Position numbers and translations under genes: made by a program. The notes under the pieces were generated by a model. That model was not told where the DNA came from and did no database searches. It worked only from the letters and a program-made list of their open reading frames with translations. Source: Mucor racemosus (taxonomy: Eukaryota > Mucoromycota > Mucoromycetes > Mucorales > Mucoraceae). Taken from it: DNA of 64,000 bases. The stretch is from NCBI GenBank assembly GCA_027405735.1, contig JAPEHQ010000006.1, forward strand, positions 1,240,001-1,304,000, written 5' to 3'. This document shows, in pieces, positions 58,468 through 64,000 of this stretch. Numbering within the stretch: the first letter of the stretch is position 1; the number at the start of each line of letters is the position of its first letter.

Positions 58468-59838
58468 ATGTCCACTATCTCTACTACCGAAAACGCTGTG
58501 TTGGCCACAAGCAACCAAGATTCTAACCGCTGGGCTAGCGTAAGTAAACCTAAAATTGTTGAATTTTATGGTTTCGAAGGAGAAGATTTCCGCCACTTCC
58601 TTCATTTACTGGAATCGTTTTTCGCTATGAATGGTATCACTCAAGACTCTCGTAAGGTTGCAATTTTGCATGCTCAACTTCGCCGGGTCGCTGCTGTTTT
58701 CTTCGACAATTTGTTGAAGGAAAGAAATATTACCCTCTCTAAAATAGCTTACCAAGAAGCTATTGTTGCTCTTCAAGAACACTTTATCTCTGAATCAATT
58801 ATTGAATGTTATCAAAGTGCGTTTGAAGAAATGCATCAAGTGCAACAAGAATCTCCAAGTGAATTTTTGTCTCGATTATACGAGGCTGCTGATTTGGCTA
58901 ATATCACCGACGAAAAGTTCATTTACTCTCGTTTCAGAGCAGGTCTCGCTAACTCCATCAAGATCTTTTGTAAGGAACAATCTGCTATCTCTTTTCAAGA
59001 CTGGATCAAACATTCAAATGCTTGGTGGAATGCTCATTCATTGAAAACTATTTCTTTGGTGGACAATCCTTTTAATTATGCTCGTACAGGTCATTTCAAT
59101 GGTAATAACGGTAAAAACTTGAATCCCATAAGGGTAAAAAGTGAGAACACGGTTATTGCGAAAGGCGTTGAAGTTAATAACTCAAAATCAGCTAATGAGG
59201 CGTATGTGGATGCAATGTCCCCGACCATTGCTAGCATTACTGCTAGGATGGAGGCATTAGAGTTGCATTCATTGATACCTCACACTGATGATAACGGTCA
59301 AATTGACATGAACGCCATACGTAACAATACTGTGAAGTCGCTCCTATCCGATAACGAATTTAAGTCTCTCATCAAGAACATTATTCAGGAGACGAATAAT
59401 GAGAGAGTTTATGCCCGTAAGCCATATAGAAGTAATCGTAGAAATTATTATGAAAATGATGAGTTTAATAACTATCCTGACCAAGATCAAGGACAAAATT
59501 ACAATGTTCGTCCTAAGTATCAACCACGCTATAACAAAAACAATGATTATAATATGAACTCTAAATATCCTCAACAATCAAACTACTATCAAAACAATAA
59601 TGGTTACCAAGGGTATAACAACAGAGATCAGCTTAATTATCAACACAATAATTATGGCCCTGCTCGTCCTATGAATGATGGTGGTCCACCTCCTCAAGAC
59701 AATCAAATTAGACAAAATTCCAATATTAATCCAAATACAAGTGGACAAGGTCAAGGTGATAATCGAGGTTTCCCTCAATCCGGCTATAATTCAAAGCGTA
59801 ATAATTATATAAAGGATAACAACGTGTCAAAAAACTAA
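58468..59838 (+). CDS. Gypsy Gag
   Basis: 456 aa. The N-terminal retrotransposon-gag domain (IVEFYGFEGEDFRHFLHLLE, FKHSNAWWNAH-like end) spans residues about 25-195. The C-terminal third is rich in Asn, Tyr, Gln and Gly with scattered Arg (for example NNYYENDEFNNYPDQDQGQ), resembling a prion-like or nucleic-acid-binding domain; I see no CCHC knuckle. The ORF ends TCA AAA AAC TAA, which embeds a slippery heptamer. Gag forms the virus-like particle. Confidence 0.92.
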   Translation: MSTISTTENAVLATSNQDSNRWASVSKPKIVEFYGFEGEDFRHFLHLLESFFAMNGITQDSRKVAILHAQLRRVAAVFFDNLLKERNITLSKIAYQEAIVALQEHFISESIIECYQSAFEEMHQVQQESPSEFLSRLYEAADLANITDEKFIYSRFRAGLANSIKIFCKEQSAISFQDWIKHSNAWWNAHSLKTISLVDNPFNYARTGHFNGNNGKNLNPIRVKSENTVIAKGVEVNNSKSANEAYVDAMSPTIASITARMEALELHSLIPHTDDNGQIDMNAIRNNTVKSLLSDNEFKSLIKNIIQETNNERVYARKPYRSNRRNYYENDEFNNYPDQDQGQNYNVRPKYQPRYNKNNDYNMNSKYPQQSNYYQNNNGYQGYNNRDQLNYQHNNYGPARPMNDGGPPPQDNQIRQNSNINPNTSGQGQGDNRGFPQSGYNSKRNNYIKDNNVSKN

Positions 59839-59882
59839 ATGAGGCAATTGTTGATACAAACAATCTTAATGGTCAATTGCCT
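59829..59882 (+). promoter_or_regulatory. -1 programmed ribosomal frameshift signal (slippery site plus stem-loop)
   Basis: Heptamer A_AAA_AAC at 59829-59835 sits in the correct phase just before the gag stop. After a 6-nt spacer, AGGCAATTG (59842-59850) pairs perfectly with CAATTGCCT (59874-59882), a 9-bp stem with a 23-nt loop. Slippage by -1 enters a frame that stays open and protein-like for 68 codons, to TAA at 60039, and this is the pol frame. Confidence 0.8.
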
Positions 59883-60041
59883 ATAAACCAACAAAAATCC
59901 ATTTACCCCACTTTGAACACTCTCGAGACCCTAGACCTTAATGCGGCCAGAATTTCTAGACCACCGGAAGTGTCCAAAGCTCCTATACTCACTAAAGATA
60001 AATCTCAAAAAAAAGTAACAAAACCAACATTAAAACAATAA
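59835..60041 (+). CDS. Gag -1 frame extension
   Basis: 68 codons without their own start, beginning LNEAIVDTNNLNG and ending at TAA 60039-60041. The frame equals that of the pol ORF, whose ATG is at 60057. Only this one TAA and five codons separate the extension from pol. It may be the linker of an ancestral Gag-Pol fusion. Confidence 0.65.
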   Translation, partial: LNEAIVDTNNLNGQLPINQQKSIYPTLNTLETLDLNAARISRPPEVSKAPILTKDKSQKKVTKPTLKQ

Positions 60042-60056
60042 AAAAATATACATATA

Positions 60057-62930
60057 ATGGATTCTCCTATGGAAACCGAGAAACCTATCGTCAATTTTGA
60101 ACACCTTGACGAACCCCAACCTGTGGTATTAACACAACCTTTTGCACCGAAACTCCCTCATCAAACCCTTACTGATAGTAACACGAAATCTATTAAAAGA
60201 CCTTCTGAACCGTTATCATCAAGAATCTCATATAACGTCGGGCATATCTTGGATCAAAATGCTGATATTAAAATGAAAGATTTATTAATTGTTGCACCAA
60301 CGGTGAAAAGGGATTTAATTAGAGCTATTAAAGTATCTACAGCAAAACCTCGACAAAATTTATCTTTGAACTTCTTCGAAGATGACGATATTGACACTAC
60401 GGCTATTTATACTGACTTCTACATTAATGAGATTAAAGTAAAAACAATGTTAGATACTGGCTCCGCTAAGACTTGTATGTCTAAAGATTTAGCAGATAAA
60501 TTGTCTTTATCTATAGATTCTCCATCGACATCGGTTTTTACTCTAGGAAACGGAACCAAGCAAGCATCTTTAGGAATTGTATATGATGTACCTCTAAATT
60601 TAGGGGGTAACATTATAATTCCGGGATCCATCGAAGTCTTACCTATATGCCCTGCAAATCTAATTGTTGGTAACAATTGGATGAAAAGAGCAAAGGCGAA
60701 ACTTAATCTGGAAGAAAAAGTTATTAAGGTCGATTATAAAGGATTGAGAGCAAGGAATACATTTTCATACACTAGATCTAATCCTAATCCGCGTATTAAA
60801 TCTTCTCAGTTGAAATATACTTTCGATGGAAATACCAATAACAATGTCATTGCACCAAATCTAATTCTTGAGACTTCTGATCAAAATGACTCTTCTGAGG
60901 ATGAAGAGGAAATTAATGGCGACGAAGACGACGATGACAGCGAAGACGATGACTTAGCTATTGAGCCGTCAGATTCAGAATCTGAAATGTTATTGATGCT
61001 GGAGGACGAATATAATGAGTTCGACGACGAATCTAGATTTGGCCAATTAAGATTGAATATCAACCCTGAAACGGACAACTTCGACATAACTGTACTAGAC
61101 AATTATTTTTACATAACTCCTAGATCAGAACGTACCTACAATATTAGTTTGCGCCATCTGTTAAAGCAAGACAAATTGACTAAAAACCCGAAATATCATG
61201 TCATAGGTGATATTACGAACCCTCATTTCAATAAAGGAGATGACAACTGGACTGACTCTACTTCATACATTGTTCAATGTCAAGATAAAGTGCAACTGGT
61301 ACTTGTAAATGACACTGATAAGACCCTAGTACTCGAACCAGACGACGTTATAGCTGATCTGGAAGTTATATATATGAGCGATGTAGAGGAATTTAAAGCC
61401 TATAAAATGGGGAATCTCAATATTGAAGAATTATCGAATGAACTATGTAGTCAAGAAATACACGAAGATTTTAATCATGAAGAATACGAAGATAAAATTA
61501 AAGAGAAAATTGACATTTCTAATGTACCAAGTGATTTAAAAATAGCTTTCTTGAGTTTAATCCATCAATTTGATCATATTTTCGATTGGGACAATGATAA
61601 AATAGGAAACATTGACGTAGGCGAACATGTAATCCGACTGAAGCCCAACGCTGTGCCTAAGAGAGTAAAACCGTACAGACTTTCTCGATTAGAAACAGAA
61701 AGTTTACAAAAAGAAATCGACAAGTTACTACGATTAGGAATTATCGAAAAAGCAGGGTATTCCGAATGGGCCTCCCCGATAATCATGTTAAGAAAGAAAG
61801 ACGGGACTTACCGTATCGTAGCAGATTTCCGATATTTAAATTCTCAAAGCGAACCGATGAATTATCCTTTAACAAACATTGACGAGTTGCTGGATCAACT
61901 TAGCGAAGCACATTGGATGAGTTGCTTCGATCTGAGATCAGGATTTTTTCAGGCAAATATTTCGGAACAGTCAAAACCTCTCACCACTATAGTGTGTTCC
62001 GTCGGAGCTTTCTACTTCAGGAAATTAGCACAAGGAATTGCCAGCAGCCCAGGAGCCTTTGCGGACATAATGCAACGTTGCTTTGATGGCCTTATCAATA
62101 GGATAATAGTGTTGTACTTGGACGATGTCACTACGTATAGTAATTCAAAGGACCCAAGACAACATTTGATCGACTTGGCAGCTACTTTCACTCGAATGAG
62201 TCAACATGGAATTGTTTTGAATCCCGGTAAATGTCATTTCTTTAAAGAAGAAATTTTATTTCTTGGATACATAGTAACCAGGAACTCGATTAAACCGAAC
62301 CCTGCCACTATCGAAAAGGTTAAGGATTTCGCTTTACCTACGACTGTAAAACAAGTACGAAGTTTCCTAGGTTTAGCCTCTTACTACAGACGATTTATTA
62401 ATGGATTTGCTCGTATTGCTAGACCGTTACATAAACAATTACAAACCACCAAACAAATTCCTTGGAATGATGAAGCTACAAAAGCCTTCTATACATTAAA
62501 AGAGAAATTAACAAGCTACCCAATTTTAAGAAAACCTGATTTTTCGAAACCTTTTGAAGTTATATGTGATGCGTCAATCTTAGGATTGGGGGCAATCCTC
62601 ACCCAGCGGACCGAGGAGGGACACGAATATCCTATTATATTCTCTTCTAGATCGCTAAGAAATAGCGAAAAGAATTATGGAATCTCAAAATTAGAGTTGT
62701 TAGCTGTTGTATGGTCTGTACAACTTTATCGCCCTTACCTTCTGGGATCACAATTTCAGATCACTATCATTTCTGATCACTCCTCTCTCTCGGGGTTACT
62801 TAAAACAAAACAACCTACAGGAATTCTTGCAAGATGGATCGAAATACTGTCTGAATATAACTTTAAAATTATATATAGAAAAGGCAAAGTCAATGAAGCC
62901 GCCGATTTTCTAAGTCGTTTAGGTTATTAA
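60057..62930 (+). CDS. Gypsy Pol: protease, reverse transcriptase, RNase H (no integrase)
   Basis: 957 aa. Aspartic protease has MLDTGSAKTCMS near residue 133. A long acidic linker follows (about residues 275-330). RT blocks: RLGIIEKAGYSEWASPIIML, YRIVADFRYLNSQ, CFDLRSGFFQ, FRKLAQGIASSPGAF and catalytic YLDD near residue 688, then FLGYIVTRNSIKPNP. RNase H: FEVICDAS, KLELLAVVW, ISDHSSL and the terminal KVNEAADFLSRLGY. The ORF stops right there, where gypsy Pol normally runs into integrase. Confidence 0.95.
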   Translation: MDSPMETEKPIVNFEHLDEPQPVVLTQPFAPKLPHQTLTDSNTKSIKRPSEPLSSRISYNVGHILDQNADIKMKDLLIVAPTVKRDLIRAIKVSTAKPRQNLSLNFFEDDDIDTTAIYTDFYINEIKVKTMLDTGSAKTCMSKDLADKLSLSIDSPSTSVFTLGNGTKQASLGIVYDVPLNLGGNIIIPGSIEVLPICPANLIVGNNWMKRAKAKLNLEEKVIKVDYKGLRARNTFSYTRSNPNPRIKSSQLKYTFDGNTNNNVIAPNLILETSDQNDSSEDEEEINGDEDDDDSEDDDLAIEPSDSESEMLLMLEDEYNEFDDESRFGQLRLNINPETDNFDITVLDNYFYITPRSERTYNISLRHLLKQDKLTKNPKYHVIGDITNPHFNKGDDNWTDSTSYIVQCQDKVQLVLVNDTDKTLVLEPDDVIADLEVIYMSDVEEFKAYKMGNLNIEELSNELCSQEIHEDFNHEEYEDKIKEKIDISNVPSDLKIAFLSLIHQFDHIFDWDNDKIGNIDVGEHVIRLKPNAVPKRVKPYRLSRLETESLQKEIDKLLRLGIIEKAGYSEWASPIIMLRKKDGTYRIVADFRYLNSQSEPMNYPLTNIDELLDQLSEAHWMSCFDLRSGFFQANISEQSKPLTTIVCSVGAFYFRKLAQGIASSPGAFADIMQRCFDGLINRIIVLYLDDVTTYSNSKDPRQHLIDLAATFTRMSQHGIVLNPGKCHFFKEEILFLGYIVTRNSIKPNPATIEKVKDFALPTTVKQVRSFLGLASYYRRFINGFARIARPLHKQLQTTKQIPWNDEATKAFYTLKEKLTSYPILRKPDFSKPFEVICDASILGLGAILTQRTEEGHEYPIIFSSRSLRNSEKNYGISKLELLAVVWSVQLYRPYLLGSQFQITIISDHSSLSGLLKTKQPTGILARWIEILSEYNFKIIYRKGKVNEAADFLSRLGY

Positions 62931-63480
62931 ATCAAGACATGTCAGTCCAATTCCCTGCAAGACGGTAAACTCTGGTTTAAAATGTCCAATACAGCCGAAG
63001 ACATCTATACTACATAAACTCTGCTCGTTGGTTGTCCAAAAAGCTGAATGACAACTAGTCAATTGACCATAAACTCTGCATAGTCGTACATGAGGATTAC
63101 ATAGTGACTCAAAACCTTGCTAATTCAAAAGGGTGCCTCGGATTTTGGCGTGGCACTACACCAATAAACATCTCTCAAAAACTACGTCCAAAGATTTTAC
63201 GACGATAAACTGTAACTCCCATATAGTCCAATATCATGCTACTGAAAGACTTTATTTTGATAAACTCATGTGCAGGTCCAAACTACTAAGTAGCTTATGA
63301 CGGTAAAAGACGAAATGTCCAAATCACTGTACTGTATGACACTATATTTTATAAACTCTGTATAAATGGTCCAGAAAGTGGAATGACCCTAAAAGCTAAT
63401 CAAGGTCCAGATTAAACAAGACGATAAACTACTGTCCAAAGATCTGAATAGACAATAAAAGCTGAATTTAAGTAACAAAA
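62931..63480 (+). repeat. Iterated motif array between RNase H and integrase ORFs
   Basis: Units built from GTCCAA/GTCCAGA and (G/C)ATAAACTCTG, with gaatgac-type linkers, recur irregularly: ATAAACT-type cores near 62965, 63017, 63071, 63207, 63260, 63352, 63423 and GTCCA cores near 62945, 62982, 63037, 63188, 63219, 63276, 63319, 63371, 63405, 63433. It is not coding in any frame. Confidence 0.65.
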
Positions 63481-63667
63481 ATCAACTCTAAAAACAATCA
63501 CAAAAACATTCAACAAAAACCATTCAACAATTCAAAAACATAACTCAAAACCAGTGCATAAAAGACAAGGAAAAACATATAGAAAATTTTTATAAACCAA
63601 AAACAATAAATAATTTTAAAAAACATAAAAACAACAAACTCAAAACCCCCCTTTTAAAACAACAAAT
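63481..63667 (+). other. A-rich, G-poor leader before the integrase ORF
   Basis: About 190 nt dominated by A and C (caaaaac, attcaacaa repeats), looking like an unstructured 5' leader. It could mark a separate transcript start or internal ribosome entry for integrase. Confidence 0.5.
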
Positions 63668-64000
63668 ATGAATCAAGACACAATTAATAACATCACACAC
63701 TACCTAAAATCTGCGTCTTTCTCTGAGGAGACTAGCTCAAAAGATAAAGAATACATCGAAAAGAATATACACAAATATACTATATACAAAGATTCCTTAT
63801 ACATGCTACAACCAACTGAAATGCATTGTCTAAAAAAGGTACTCAACCAAGAACAAGCAAAAGAAGCCTTTCTTCAATATCATTTTCATCCACTCGGAGG
63901 ACACTTTGCCTATGCAAATACTTTAAACAGAATATATCAAAAATATTATTGGCCAAATATAAATAAAGATATATATAAAATGTATAAAGAGTGTCCTAAG
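63668..64000 (+). CDS. Integrase ORF, 5' part (runs off window)
   Basis: ATG at 63668 opens a frame to the window end. It encodes an N-terminal helical part and then the start of the HHCC integrase zinc-binding domain (FHPLGGHFAYANTL, YYWPNINKDIYKMYKEC). It is in a different frame from the RT-RNase H ORF and 737 nt downstream of it. Confidence 0.8.
   Translation, partial: MNQDTINNITHYLKSASFSEETSSKDKEYIEKNIHKYTIYKDSLYMLQPTEMHCLKKVLNQEQAKEAFLQYHFHPLGGHFAYANTLNRIYQKYYWPNINKDIYKMYKECPK

Larger units (their letters stand above)
57702..64000 (+). mobile_element. Ty3/gypsy LTR retrotransposon, truncated by window end
   Basis: Order: LTR (57702-58397), primer-binding site, gag (58468-59838), protease-RT-RNase H ORF (60057-62930), a 737-nt non-coding spacer, and an integrase ORF starting at 63668. 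The long ORFs are intact, so the insertion is young. It starts 292 bp downstream of the U6 start. Confidence 0.9.

Noticed and set aside
1..64000. CRISPR array or bacterial-type operon
   Set aside because: No regularly spaced identical short repeats; gene structure with introns and U6 snRNA is eukaryotic.

Overview
This is an AT-rich fungal chromosome segment. Most genes are cut by short GT-AG introns (about 40-80 nt), and the gene set (CPA1 with an arginine-attenuator-type leader peptide, Stc1, external NADH dehydrogenase, dynactin p150, Sec2-type GEF, CNT nucleoside transporter) with the intron style and repeats suggests an early-diverging filamentous fungus. I infer Mucoromycota, probably Mucorales; that is a judgement from style, not from a search. 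Almost all spliced models below were built by hand by joining reading frames across splice sites, and the exon coordinates are given in each entry.

Layout: 1-660, 3' part of a Stc1-domain gene. 872-3848 (-), large coiled-coil protein. 4276-6385 (-), external NADH dehydrogenase with EF hands. 6.4-8.3 kb, sparse, with a doubtful ORF and a 21-codon smORF. 8350-11356, an 845-bp-arm inverted repeat whose left arm carries a 419-bp tRNA-type SINE. 11757-16968 (-), three tandem minus-strand genes: branched-chain aminotransferase, J-protein, CNT transporter. 17897-22441, Sec2-like GEF (-), FCP1-like HAD protein (+), Cps1-like GT2 glycosyltransferase (+). 22.4-34.8 kb, repeat-rich, holding one apparently intact two-ORF LINE (24250-29627). 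34864-38837 (+), USP-family protein lacking the catalytic cysteine. 38988-40512 (+), secreted NodB-like protein with degraded active site. 40.5-46.1 kb, repeat remnants. 46184-47694 (+), CPA1 with its uORF. 48083-52693 (-), dynactin p150. 52888-54497 (-), HDHD2-like phosphatase with a MITE in an intron. 54877-55460 (-), cyclophilin A. 56467-56938 (-), fragmentary unknown gene. 57410-57527 (+), U6 snRNA. 57702-end (+), a Ty3/gypsy retrotransposon running off the window.

The main points of interest are: (i) a split (intron-containing) arginine attenuator peptide uORF upstream of CPA1; (ii) a textbook -1 frameshift signal (A_AAA_AAC, 6-nt spacer, perfect 9-bp stem) at the end of the gypsy gag, leading into the pol frame but stopped by one TAA; (iii) the same gypsy element having its integrase as a separate ORF behind a 0.7-kb spacer of iterated motifs; (iv) a SINE caught with its own empty site preserved in the opposite arm of a near-perfect inverted repeat; (v) two enzyme families present as apparent pseudoenzymes (USP and NodB).
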